This document shows positions 7,886 to 17,465 of a stretch of DNA of 29,407 nt, in pieces (position 1 is the first letter of the stretch; each line of letters opens with the position of its first letter). The position numbers and the translations under genes are program-made. The notes beneath the pieces are model-generated. The model made no database searches, was not told the DNA's origin, and saw only the letters and a program-made list of their open reading frames with translations. This DNA comes from JACVRX01 sp035697245. Lineage in GTDB: Bacteria > Actinomycetota > Actinomycetes > Jiangellales > Jiangellaceae. Location: positions 1-29,407 of the forward strand of contig DASSDH010000174.1 of the NCBI GenBank assembly GCA_035697245.1. The letters run 5' to 3'.

Positions 7886-8787
7886 CGGGCCAGCACCTCC
7901 CTGGCCAGTTGGCGATACGCGACGGCACCAGGAGACTCCGGGGCGAAGCTGGTGATCGGCTGGCCGGCAACGGTTGTCTCCGGGAACCGGATCGTGCGTG
8001 AGACCACCGTGTGGAAGACCTTGTCACCGAAAGCTTCGACCAGCCGGGTCAAGACCTCGCGGCCGTGCACAGTCCGTGAGTCGTACATGGTGGCGAGCAA
8101 CCCCTCGATCTCCAACCGCGGGTTGAGTCGGTCCCGGACCTTCTCGATCGTCTCCTGGAGGAGGGCCACCCCACGCAGGGCGAAGTACTCACACTCGAGC
8201 GGCACGATCACCCCGTCGGACGCAGTGAGCGCGTTGACCGTCAGCATGCCCAGCGACGGCTGGCAGTCGACGAGCACGACGTCGTAGTCGGCCAGGACCG
8301 GGTGCAGTGCGCGCGACAGCGCGTGCTCACGGGCAACCTCGCTGACGAGCTGAATCTCGGCGGCAGACAGGTCGATGTTGCTCGGCAGGAGGTCCATGCC
8401 CTTGACGGAGGTCTTCAGCAGGATGTCTTCGGCCCGGATCCCCCGCTCCATGACCAGGTTGTAGACCGACAACTCGAGGTCGTGAGCGTCTATGCCGAGC
8501 CCGACGGACAATGCCCCTTGCGGGTCGAAATCGACGAGCAGCACCCGTCGGCCGTAGTCAGCAAGCGCCGCACCAAGGTTGATCGTCGTGGTGGTCTTGC
8601 CGACGCCGCCCTTTTGGTTGCACATCGCCACGACCCGGCCGGGTCCGTGTCGTTCGACTGGTGGCGGCTCGGGAAAGTCCCGGCGTGGACGCTGCGTCGG
8701 GCCGAGGTCGATGTCGTCGAACTCCGCCGAGGGGTCCAAGCCGTCGATCAACACGCCCGTGCGGGCGCCTCGAGTCGAGGTGTCCAC
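7861..8787 (-). CDS. ParA family ATPase (Soj-like, scp-linked, no ParB in window)
   Basis: A 308-residue deviant-Walker ATPase of the ParA/MinD superfamily. NQKGGVGKTTTTINLG (residues 58-73) contains the signature lysine K59. LLVDFDPQGALSVGLG is the Walker A' region, and VDCQPSLGMLTVNAL holds the switch aspartate. Residues 1-50 form an extra acidic and proline-rich N-terminal extension before the fold. No parB or parS-like sequence accompanies it here. The gene matches the orphan ParA (Rv1708) that actinobacteria keep next to scpAB, in addition to the oriC-linked ParA. Its role is presumably linked to SMC loading or to placing something at the poles, but this is inference. The GTG start has AGGAG about 14 nt upstream, slightly far. 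Confidence 0.92.
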   Translation of the reverse strand: MDTSTRGARTGVLIDGLDPSAEFDDIDLGPTQRPRRDFPEPPPVERHGPGRVVAMCNQKGGVGKTTTTINLGAALADYGRRVLLVDFDPQGALSVGLGIDAHDLELSVYNLVMERGIRAEDILLKTSVKGMDLLPSNIDLSAAEIQLVSEVAREHALSRALHPVLADYDVVLVDCQPSLGMLTVNALTASDGVIVPLECEYFALRGVALLQETIEKVRDRLNPRLEIEGLLATMYDSRTVHGREVLTRLVEAFGDKVFHTVVSRTIRFPETTVAGQPITSFAPESPGAVAYRQLAREVLARWAVPSRR

Positions 8788-8833
8788 GAGCCGTCAGTGC
8801 TCCTCGCGACGTTTCGTACTCTGTCGGCTCGCG

Positions 8834-8839
8834 AGCCTA
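8834..8839 (-). promoter_or_regulatory. Candidate -10 element for the parA-scpAB operon
   Basis: The 89-bp gap between xerD and parA carries TAGGCT on the minus strand, which fits the actinobacterial TANNNT -10. It would start transcription about 40 nt before the parA GTG, with AGGAG in between. No convincing -35 is seen. This is one of the few gaps in the operon large enough for an internal promoter. Confidence 0.35.
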
Positions 8840-8876
8840 CCCCGCCCACGTGGACCTCCGGCGGCGCCGCGCCACG

Positions 8877-9809
8877 TCATGGGGCGACAGCCCGTGGATG
8901 CGCTGCTGCGTACACCTCGCGCAGCCGGTCGACCGTGACCAGGGTATAGATCTGGGTGGTCGTGACGGACGCATGGCCGAGCAACTCCTGAACGACCCGC
9001 ACGTCGGCGCCGCCGTCGAGCAAGTGGGTCGCGAAGGAGTGCCGCAACGTGTGCGGCGAGATGTGGGTGGCCAGCTGCGCCCGGCCCGCGACCGTGCGGA
9101 GCACCGTCCAAGCGCTTTGCCGGGAAAGCCGTCCGCCGCGGGCATTGAGGAACAGGGCGGGTGTGGACCGACCGGTGGCGGCCAGCTGAGGGCGGGCGCG
9201 GACCAGATAGGCCTCGACCGCGTCCCGCGCATAGCTACCGACGGGCACGATCCGCTGCTTTCCACCCTTCCCACGCAGCAGCACCGTCCCGGCGTGCAGG
9301 TCCAGGTCGTCACGGTCCAGGCCGACGGCTTCAGAGATCCGCGAGCCCGTCCCGTAGAGCACCTCGAGGAGCGCCCGGTCCCGCAAGGCGAGCGGAGTAC
9401 CATCGGCGACCGCGGCCGCCAGGAGCCGCTCGACGTGCTCGAGCGAGATGGCCTTCGGCAGCCGCCGCGGAGGCGTCGGCGGTCGGACCGCTATGGCGGG
9501 ATCGCCGGGTGCCAGCCCCTCCCGAAGAAGGAAGCGGTGCAGACCACGAACTGCGACGACCGCCCGAGCCGCCGAGCTCGCACCCAAGGCGGAGTGCTCG
9601 GCGTCGCCGTCGCGAAGGCTGCGTAAGAACCCGCTGACGTCCTGCTCGCCGATCGCGCCCGGATCCTGGACTCCCCGCTCGGCCAGGAAGTCCGCGTAGC
9701 GGCGCAGGTCCCGGCGGTAGGACGCGAGAGTGTTGGTCGCCAGGCCGCGTTCGACGGCGAGATGGTCGAGGTATCCGCGGACAGAGCGCTCGAGCCGGTT
9801 CTCGCTCAC
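8877..9809 (-). CDS. xerD: Tyrosine recombinase XerD
   Basis: Site-specific recombinase that, with XerC, resolves chromosome dimers at dif. All catalytic residues are present in the 310-residue protein: R157 (GTGSRISE), K184 (RGKGGKQR), H253 and R256 (HTLRHSFA), H279 (LGHASVTT) and the nucleophile Y288 (TQIYT). An N-terminal SAM-like core-binding domain covers residues 6-100. The GTG start overlaps the ald stop as GTGA. It is a housekeeping Xer, not a mobile-element integrase: the neighbourhood is syntenic (Rv1701) and no att sites or mobile genes are present. I see no dif-like site in the window. Confidence 0.96.
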   Translation of the reverse strand: MSENRLERSVRGYLDHLAVERGLATNTLASYRRDLRRYADFLAERGVQDPGAIGEQDVSGFLRSLRDGDAEHSALGASSAARAVVAVRGLHRFLLREGLAPGDPAIAVRPPTPPRRLPKAISLEHVERLLAAAVADGTPLALRDRALLEVLYGTGSRISEAVGLDRDDLDLHAGTVLLRGKGGKQRIVPVGSYARDAVEAYLVRARPQLAATGRSTPALFLNARGGRLSRQSAWTVLRTVAGRAQLATHISPHTLRHSFATHLLDGGADVRVVQELLGHASVTTTQIYTLVTVDRLREVYAAAHPRAVAP

Positions 9810-10927
9810 CCTTCGGCCAGCACCTCGGCGAGGTCGACGGGCTCCATGGCGTGCGCCTCGGCGACCGGGCCGTAGGTGATGCGGCCGTCGTGGGTGTTGA
9901 GGCCGAGAGCGAGCGCCGGGTCAGCCGCCAACGCTGCACGCCAGCCGTGGTTCGCCAACTCCACGGCGTAAGGCAACGTCACGTTGGTCAGCGCGTAGGT
10001 CGACGTGTGTGGTACCGCACCGGGCATGTTAGCGACGCAGTAGAAGATCGAGTTGTGCACCCGGTAGGTCGGGTTGTCGTGTGTCGTCGGACGCGAGTCC
10101 TCGAAGCAGCCGCCCTGGTCGATGGCGATGTCGACGAGCACACTCCCGGCGCGCATCCGGGAGACCAAGTCGTTCGACACCAGGGTGGGTGCCTTGGCTC
10201 CTGGTACCAACACCGCGCCGATCACGAGGTCGGCGTCCAGCACGGCCTTCTCGACCTCGTACAGGTTCGACGTGATCGTCTGCGCGTGGCCTCGGTACAC
10301 CCGGTCGACCTGACGCAGCTGGGCCACGTTCTTGTCCAGGATCCAGACGTCGGCCTGCATACCGAGGGCGATCTCTGCGGCGTTCATGCCCGAGACGCCG
10401 GCGCCGATGACGACGACCTTGGCCGCCTTGACACCGGGCACCCCGCCCATCAGGACTCCCCGGCCACCCTGTGCCCGCTCCAGGACGTGGGCGCCGACCT
10501 GGGTGGCCATCCGGCCCGCGACTTCGCTCATCGGCGCCAGCAGCGGCAGCGAGAGGTCTGGCAGCTGCACGGTCTCGTACGCGATGGCGGTGATTCCGGA
10601 ATCCAGCAGGGCCTGGGTGCATTCGCGCGAGGCGGCGAGGTGCAAGTAGGTGAAGAGCACCTGCCCCGGGCGCATCCGGTGGAACTCCTCTTCGACCGGC
10701 TCCTTGACCTTGAGGACGAGGTCGGCCTCGGCCCATACGTCATCAGCGCTTTCGAGTATGCGAGCGCCAGCCGCCTTGAACTCGTCGTCGGTAATCGACG
10801 ATCCCAGCCCGGCGCCGCGCTGCACCGCAACGTCGTGCCCGTGCCGGCTGAGCTCGTGGACTCCCGCGGGAGTGATGGCAACCCGGTATTCGTGATTCTT
10901 GACCTCGGAAGGAATGCCGACCCGCAC
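9806..10927 (-). CDS. ald: Alanine dehydrogenase
   Basis: NAD-dependent reversible deamination of L-alanine to pyruvate and ammonia. The GTG at 10927 gives a protein of 373 residues, against about 371 for the family. It also places the known substrate residues at their standard positions: R15 (NHEYRVAITP), K75 (KVKEP) and H96 (FTYLHLA). A Rossmann motif VVVIGAGVSGMNAAE binds NAD, and SVLVDIAIDQGGCFEDSR carries the active-site aspartate region. The frame stays open far upstream (to 11122), but that part overlaps the next gene and is not conserved in style. The stop overlaps xerD. A palindrome upstream (10955-10972) may be an operator. Confidence 0.96.
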   Translation of the reverse strand: MRVGIPSEVKNHEYRVAITPAGVHELSRHGHDVAVQRGAGLGSSITDDEFKAAGARILESADDVWAEADLVLKVKEPVEEEFHRMRPGQVLFTYLHLAASRECTQALLDSGITAIAYETVQLPDLSLPLLAPMSEVAGRMATQVGAHVLERAQGGRGVLMGGVPGVKAAKVVVIGAGVSGMNAAEIALGMQADVWILDKNVAQLRQVDRVYRGHAQTITSNLYEVEKAVLDADLVIGAVLVPGAKAPTLVSNDLVSRMRAGSVLVDIAIDQGGCFEDSRPTTHDNPTYRVHNSIFYCVANMPGAVPHTSTYALTNVTLPYAVELANHGWRAALAADPALALGLNTHDGRITYGPVAEAHAMEPVDLAEVLAEG

Positions 10928-10954
10928 GGCGATCGCGACCTTTCTGGTCTCCAA

Positions 10955-10972
10955 TCCGACGACGTTGTCGGA
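10955..10972. promoter_or_regulatory. Palindrome upstream of ald, candidate operator
   Basis: TCCGACGACGTTGTCGGA is an 18-bp inverted repeat with a single mismatched pair. It lies 28-45 bp upstream of the ald start, in the 76-bp gap after the preceding gene. A TAGACT (TANNNT) at 11001-11006 could be the -10, which would put the palindrome just downstream of the transcription start, where a repressor could act. In mycobacteria ald is controlled by the Lrp/AsnC-type AldR, but this sequence is not clearly an AldR box and no regulator gene is nearby. Confidence 0.4.
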
Positions 10973-11003
10973 CGGCCGCCTCCATGTGGCGGCGGCGCCG
11001 AGT

Positions 11004-11570
11004 CTAGGTGACCGCTCCACCGGAGAGGCCATGATCAACGCGAAGACCTGCCCGTACCCGGGCGCCTTCGCGCAACGCTTCGGCCTCGGCGACGCACGCG
11101 CTGCGCAGCTCACCGACGTCACTGCGCGCCTCCGCGGCCGCGTGCGCCACCGCCTCGGCGAGGTCGTCCGCGGCGCTCACCAGCTCTGCAACCCGCCGCT
11201 GCGCACCGGCAAGCAGGACGGCTCGCCGGGTGGGATCGGTGACGGCCGAGATCGCCCGCAGTTCGCCGGACGTGTCGGCGGCCGCCGTCTCGATGCGGTC
11301 GAGCAGGCTGGGCACATCGCCAACCGGAGTGCCGAGAGAATCGGCTACGACCAGCGCTCTGTGGCCACGCCGGACGGCTTCGTCGAGGTCGCGGCGAAGT
11401 CTGGCGACCGCGCCGCCTGCGCCTGGAGCCTGGGCCGCCACAGCGAGTCCTGCTCGCTGGACCATCGGGGTAACCGCACGTTTGGCTGCTCGCACCACGA
11501 CCAGGACCAGGACAACCACGGCACCGAACAGCACCGCAAGAACAGCGAGAACAGCGAGCAACCACTCCAT
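11004..11570 (-). CDS. Membrane-anchored helical protein of unknown function
   Basis: I do not recognise a named family. The 188-residue protein has one strong N-terminal membrane helix (residues 3-27, Leu/Val-rich). A basic boundary (RAAKRAV) follows, then a long Ala/Arg/Glu-rich region that should be almost entirely helical and perhaps coiled-coil. This suggests an inner-membrane anchor with a cytoplasmic or peripheral rod, resembling DUF948-type proteins in build only. The ATG at 11570 has no Shine-Dalgarno, but a -10-like TACTCT ends 6 nt before it, so the mRNA may be leaderless. It is divergent from another unknown membrane gene (11672) and lies upstream of ald. Codon bias looks like that of its neighbours, so I consider it a real gene. 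Confidence 0.75.
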   Translation of the reverse strand: MEWLLAVLAVLAVLFGAVVVLVLVVVRAAKRAVTPMVQRAGLAVAAQAPGAGGAVARLRRDLDEAVRRGHRALVVADSLGTPVGDVPSLLDRIETAAADTSGELRAISAVTDPTRRAVLLAGAQRRVAELVSAADDLAEAVAHAAAEARSDVGELRSACVAEAEALREGARVRAGLRVDHGLSGGAVT

Positions 11571-11576
11571 CGTTCG

Positions 11577-11582
11577 AGAGTA
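11577..11582 (-). promoter_or_regulatory. -10 element of a probable leaderless transcript
   Basis: On the minus strand TACTCT (TANNNT) is followed by six bases and then the ATG at 11570. Transcription would therefore begin at or beside the start codon. A weak GTGAGC at 11600-11605 stands at 17-bp spacing as a possible -35. This would explain the missing ribosome binding site of the gene at 11004-11570. Confidence 0.5.
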
Positions 11583-11671
11583 CGCCGCAGCGCCGACCCG
11601 CTCACGGGCATCCGGGATATCGCGGCTCGGTGAGTAGCCTGCAGCGGTCCGGGTGCGGTAGACCCGGGTTT

Positions 11672-12319
11672 GTGCCTATCTATGCTGACGACCCCGCTCA
11701 CCGCCTGCGACAGATCATCGCCGACGTCGCCGGCATCATCTGGTGCGTGTTTGCGGTCATGGCCGGCCGAGCCGTGTACCGCCTCATCGACACGCTGGCC
11801 GGTCCTGGCCGGTTGCTCGAGGACGCCGGCAACGGTCTGTCGGAAAACCTTGGTGGCGCCGGAGAGAACCTGTCGGATATTCCGCTGATCGGCGATGCGA
11901 TCTCAGCGCCGTTCGAGGGTGCGGCCGGTGCCGCTGACAGCGTGGCCGGCGCCGGCCAGACGGTGCAGGACTTTGTCGGCACCACGGCCGCCCTGGCCGG
12001 CATCGCCACGGCTGGATTCTTCATCCTGCTCGCCGTGCTGTTCTGGATACTTCCGCGGCTGTCCTGGATGCGGCGAGCCGAGGCCGCTCGGGCCGTCCTC
12101 TACGACCCGGACGGTATAGAGCTCCTGGCACTACGGGCGCTGGCGACCCGCCGGCTGTCCCGGCTGGCTCGGATCGGGGACGGGCTGCTGCCGGCATGGC
12201 GCCGGGGCGACCCCGAGGTAGTCCGCGCGCTCGCCGAGCTCGAGATGGGCCGGCTCGGCATGCGCCTGCCCGCTCGCCTGCCTGCCGCGCCGGCAAAGCC
12301 GGCGATCACCGCCGAGTAG
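11672..12319 (+). CDS. Two-helix membrane protein of unknown function
   Basis: A 215-residue actinobacterial-type membrane protein without an assigned function. One hydrophobic segment lies near residues 13-33 and another near 108-130. Between them is a Gly/Ala/Asp-rich loop with repeated ENLGGAGENLSD and AAGAADSVAGAGQTV-like units. The C-terminal 80 residues are cytoplasmic, Arg-rich and helical (RRAEAARAVLYDPDGIELLALRALATRRL). Related proteins with the same helix, amphipathic linker, helix layout occur as orphan genes in actinobacteria. GTG 11672 (VPIYADDP) is chosen because the 14 residues after the alternative GTG 11630 look untranslated; neither has a good ribosome binding site. It is convergent with the Nudix gene, only 14 bp away, and a 7-bp GC hairpin (12288-12304) falls inside its last codons. 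Confidence 0.8.
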   Translation: MPIYADDPAHRLRQIIADVAGIIWCVFAVMAGRAVYRLIDTLAGPGRLLEDAGNGLSENLGGAGENLSDIPLIGDAISAPFEGAAGAADSVAGAGQTVQDFVGTTAALAGIATAGFFILLAVLFWILPRLSWMRRAEAARAVLYDPDGIELLALRALATRRLSRLARIGDGLLPAWRRGDPEVVRALAELEMGRLGMRLPARLPAAPAKPAITAE

Positions 12320-12333
12320 CCTCCCCGAACGGA

Positions 12334-12992
12334 TCAGCCGGGCTGGGCCTCGCGGGCATCCCAGGGCGCGTCGACGGGCCGAAGCGCGTCGTAACCCTGG
12401 CCCGGCCGGACGGCCCACGTGGCAAGCACTCCGGCGGCGACCAGCGGGTTGTGGAGGCGCCCGGCCAATACGGCGGCGACCAAGTCGGCCAGCGGCGCCC
12501 AGGTCACCGGCATGTCAGCCTCTTCGTGCACGCCGACGTGCCGGTCCCCGTCCACGACGGACAGCCCGCGGGCGAGATAGATCCGGGTGGACTCGGTCGT
12601 CATGCCCGGCGAGGTGAACAAGTCGACGAGGACCTGCCAGTCCGTCGCCTGCACATGGCCTTCCTCGTAGAGCTCACGAGCCGCCGCGACCGGGTACGGC
12701 TCCCCCGGCACGTCGAGCAATCCGGCTGGTATCTCCAGCAGCCGGTGCCCGACAGGATGCCGATACTGCGAGACGAGCAGCACTCGCTCGTCCTCGTCCA
12801 GTGCGACGATGCCTACCGCCCCGGGGTGCACGACGACGTCACGGACGAACTCGGCCCCGTCTGCAGGTGACTTGACGTGGTCCTGACGCACCGCGATGAC
12901 GCGGGAGGTCTGCAGGACGATCTCCGAACCCGTGACTGGCCACCGCTCGGGCTGGTCACGCAGTGCTTCTGGCCAGTGGGCGATCCGCTCGC

Positions 12993-12996
<4 letters not shown>
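12334..12996 (-). CDS. Nudix hydrolase, ADP-ribose pyrophosphatase type
   Basis: Predicted to hydrolyse ADP-ribose, or related nucleoside diphosphate sugars, to AMP and a phosphorylated sugar. The Nudix box runs from G92 (GLLDVPGEP) to RELYEEGHV (residues 107-115). The metal-binding glutamates E111 and E112 are present, but the glycine that normally follows at position 114 is histidine. Upstream elements typical of ADPRases are VVLDEDERVLLVSQYRHPVG-like (residues 65-84) and LLEIPAG. The SPGMTTE segment after the box is also an ADPRase feature. Length 220 is usual. The GTG start overlaps the pyrG stop as GTGA. It corresponds to Rv1700, with the same neighbour. Confidence 0.92.
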
Positions 12997-14666
<1,670 letters not shown>

Positions 14667-14715
14667 CAAGAGGGCTCCCGTGGTGTCGGTCTGGCCGGTC
14701 GGTCCACGGAATTCC

Positions 14716-14721
14716 AGAGTA
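14716..14721 (-). promoter_or_regulatory. Candidate -10 element for pyrG
   Basis: TACTCT on the minus strand lies in the 100-bp gap between the GT4 gene and pyrG, about 50 nt before the pyrG start. It fits the TANNNT consensus and equals the hexamer proposed at 11577-11582. It is followed by the palindrome GGAATTCC. No -35 match is visible. A separate promoter would let pyrG be expressed independently of the envelope genes upstream. Confidence 0.35.
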
Positions 14722-14766
14722 ACAGGAACGCCCTGGCCACCCGGGCGCCACACGCCCGCGTCGTGG

Positions 14767-15858
14767 CTAATCGGGCGCCAGCTGCCGGTAGACGGCGGCG
14801 ACCTGGCGGGCGGACTCGTCCTCGTCCGGCCATCCAGCAGCCCGGTTTCGGCCACGTCGGGCCACGTCGGCGCGCCAGTCGTCGTTGTCGAGAAGGTCGA
14901 CGACGGCGCGCGCAATGGCGGCCGCGTCGGTGGGCGGGACGAGGACGGCTGCGTCGCCAACCAGGTCGGGCAGGCCGCCGACGGCCGTTGCGACGACGGG
15001 AACCCCGGCGCGCATCGCCTCCTGCACCACCAGCGCTCGCGCCTCCCAGGTCGAGGTCATGACATACACGTCGGCGGCGGCCAGCAGGTCAGGGACATCG
15101 GCCCGGTGGCCCAGCAGCTGGACGTCCAGCCCCCGTGCGTCGATTACGCGCTGCAGCCGGGAGCGCTCCGGGCCCTCCCCGGCGACTACGACCGCCGGCC
15201 TGGGTGTCCGGTCCTGCCAGGCGGCCGCAGCGTCCAGCAGCGTGTCGAAGTCCTTCTGCGGAGCGAGCCGGCCAACCGCGACCACCAGCGGCCGGTCGCC
15301 TACGCCCAGCTCGAATCGCACGTCAGCACGGGCCCGCTGAGCGGGCGGCATCGCCGGCGCGGCCACCGGCACCAGCCGAGCTGCAGGTGCGCCGAGCTCG
15401 ACGGCTCGGGCCACCAGGTCCGCCGACGCGCCAAGCGTCATGTCGGCCCTGCGGGCTGACAGGAGTTCCAACCCGGCCAGCACCCGTCGCTGTATGCCCG
15501 AACCGAGCAGAGCGTTGTGCCAGGTCGCGACAAGCGGCACCCGATCCGGCCGACGTGGGCCTAGTGCCAGGGCGGTCACCGAGGTAGCCCGCAGGCCGTG
15601 GGTGTGTACGACGTCGGCTGTGCGCAGGGCCGCCCGCAGCGCCCGCACCGCCGCGATGTCCTCGACGGGCCGCGGTGCGGTCGTGATCTCGACTCGGATG
15701 AAACCTGCGCCGAGTGCGCGGAAGCCGAACCGCTCTTCGGTCGCGCTCGGCGACACGACCTCGACCTCGATCCCCAGGGCGGGCAACCGCTGGACAAGAG
15801 ACGCAACGTGCGTGCCGATCCCGCCGGTACTCGTCGCTAGCACGATCGACGCTCTCAT
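14767..15858 (-). CDS. Glycosyltransferase family 4 (GT-B fold)
   Basis: A 363-residue retaining glycosyltransferase that should transfer a sugar from a nucleotide-sugar donor. The N-terminal glycine loop is STGGIGTH (residues 10-17), and the acceptor side has VVHTHGLRA (83-91). The C-terminal donor domain has GRLAPQKDFDTLL (196-208, catalytic K202) and the EX7E pair E272/E280 in WEARALVVQEAM. There is no membrane helix, so it is cytosolic or membrane-peripheral. The ATG overlaps the MurJ-like stop as ATGA, which implies translational coupling. Together with the two genes before it, this suggests the acceptor is a lipid-linked sugar. The donor and product are unknown. Confidence 0.9.
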   Translation of the reverse strand: MRASIVLATSTGGIGTHVASLVQRLPALGIEVEVVSPSATEERFGFRALGAGFIRVEITTAPRPVEDIAAVRALRAALRTADVVHTHGLRATSVTALALGPRRPDRVPLVATWHNALLGSGIQRRVLAGLELLSARRADMTLGASADLVARAVELGAPAARLVPVAAPAMPPAQRARADVRFELGVGDRPLVVAVGRLAPQKDFDTLLDAAAAWQDRTPRPAVVVAGEGPERSRLQRVIDARGLDVQLLGHRADVPDLLAAADVYVMTSTWEARALVVQEAMRAGVPVVATAVGGLPDLVGDAAVLVPPTDAAAIARAVVDLLDNDDWRADVARRGRNRAAGWPDEDESARQVAAVYRQLAPD

Positions 15859-17459
15859 CGGCGCAAGACCGACCGCAGGTCGTCTCGGTCGATCACTGCG
15901 ATGACACCGGCGAACACGACTGCCGCCGCCCCTGCCGCGAGCACCCCGGTTCCGACGATCGCGACGGTTCCATTGCTGTCCATGGAAGCACCCAGCGCAT
16001 AGCCGGCAGATCCGCCTGCAGCCGCCCCCAACAGTGCCGCCAGGCATGCCCGGCCGAGGCGTCGCCAGCCCGCGCCTACCGACCCCGACCGCAGTGCCGC
16101 CAACAGCATCCCCGCAGCCACCACCATGCCGGCGGTGTGTCCGAAACCCACCGCGGCGACGACCCACCCTTGGGCCACCAACCGCGCGAGCGCCATCGCC
16201 ACCAGCACGGTCACGCCCCAGCCGACCGTCGTCGCGACCCCGACCCGGCGCACCCGGCCGGTGGCGAGCAGCGCTCGATTGAGGTGATAGACGAGACAGA
16301 ATCCGATCAGCCCGGGCGCGAAGGCAACCAGCGCTCGGGCCATCTCGGCGTCGGGCACGCTGCCGTGGTCACCGAGAACACCGAAGAACCGCGCAATCGG
16401 CCACGCTGCGGCGGCGAGCGTTGCGACACCGAGACCGGCCGCGAGCACGACCCAGCGAGTCGAACCGAGCGTGGTACGCGCCCACTCGAGATGGTCGCCC
16501 CGGCTGGCATGGCCGGCCAGAGCGGGAAACGAGCTGGTCGCGATCGGTACCGCGAGAACCGCGTAGGGCAACAGATAGACCATCCAGGTGTTCTGGTAGG
16601 TGACGATCCGACCGGCACCGCCGTACTCGTTCACGACCGGAATGAGCACCAGCAAGGCAACCTGCTGGGCGGCCACCATGGTGGCGCCCGCTGCCGCCAG
16701 CTTGGCCGCCCGCCGGCCTCGCCCCTCGGGTAAGCGCAGTCGGGGTGCCGCCCGCACTCCGAGCACATAGAGCGGCACCAGCGTGGTCGCCGCGAGCGCG
16801 ACGGCACCCAGCGCCGTTCCGGCCGACAACAGCACCTCCGCCGACGTCGGAACCGTGCCCAGCCGATTACGGTCGCCGGAGAAAGTGGCATCAAAGACCA
16901 GATACGTTCCCGCCACAACCAGGCTGGAGACGATCGGCGCGAGCGCCGGGGCGAGGAAACGGCGGTGTGCCTGTAGGACGCCGGCGGACACCGCCGCCAG
17001 TCCGTACAGCGGCACTTGCACCAGGAATACGCGCAGCATCCGCTCGGCCATGTCCTGAGCCTCTGGACCGCCCTGACCCTGCAGCGCATAGCCGCTGATA
17101 GGCCCGGCGAACAGACCCGCGACTACGGCGATCGGTACCAGAACCAGGAGAGTCCAGCCCAGCAGCGCGCCGGTTGTTTCACGCACCTCGTCCACGTCCC
17201 GGCGGTCGACTGCCGCGACGACCAGCGGGACGACGACGCCGGCGAGAGCACCGCCGGCGACGATCTCGAACAAGATCGCCGGAATGAAGTTGGCCGACGT
17301 GTAGACGGTCCCGAGGTCGGTTGGGCCGACCGTTCCCTGGTAGACCAGCTGGCGGCCGAAGCCGACCATACGGGCGACCAGACTGACCGCGGCGACCAGG
17401 GCCGCCCCCCCGGCGATGCCGGCCGCCGCGCCGAGCGCGATCCTGCCGCTACGGCCCAT
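15855..17459 (-). CDS. MurJ-like lipid-linked oligosaccharide flippase (MOP superfamily)
   Basis: A polytopic membrane protein of 534 residues with roughly 14 hydrophobic segments, the MurJ/MviN size and layout. Near the N-terminus SLVARMVGFGRQLV and the following GPTDLG match the MurJ start. R30, R36 and D48 appear to line up with the E. coli charged residues R18, R24 and D39, which are needed for lipid II transport. ANFIPAILFEIVAGGALAG matches the next conserved segment. Actinobacteria normally carry their main murJ elsewhere, near oriC, so this is probably a second copy with a different or overlapping substrate (inference). It lies 6 bp after the MraY-like gene and is coupled to GT4. Confidence 0.88.
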   Translation of the reverse strand: MGRSGRIALGAAAGIAGGAALVAAVSLVARMVGFGRQLVYQGTVGPTDLGTVYTSANFIPAILFEIVAGGALAGVVVPLVVAAVDRRDVDEVRETTGALLGWTLLVLVPIAVVAGLFAGPISGYALQGQGGPEAQDMAERMLRVFLVQVPLYGLAAVSAGVLQAHRRFLAPALAPIVSSLVVAGTYLVFDATFSGDRNRLGTVPTSAEVLLSAGTALGAVALAATTLVPLYVLGVRAAPRLRLPEGRGRRAAKLAAAGATMVAAQQVALLVLIPVVNEYGGAGRIVTYQNTWMVYLLPYAVLAVPIATSSFPALAGHASRGDHLEWARTTLGSTRWVVLAAGLGVATLAAAAWPIARFFGVLGDHGSVPDAEMARALVAFAPGLIGFCLVYHLNRALLATGRVRRVGVATTVGWGVTVLVAMALARLVAQGWVVAAVGFGHTAGMVVAAGMLLAALRSGSVGAGWRRLGRACLAALLGAAAGGSAGYALGASMDSNGTVAIVGTGVLAAGAAAVVFAGVIAVIDRDDLRSVLRR

Positions 17460-17465
17460 CGCCCG

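Noticed and set aside
8877..9809. Tyrosine recombinase as sign of an integrated element
   Set aside because: It is XerD by residues and synteny; there are no attachment repeats, phage genes or composition change around it.
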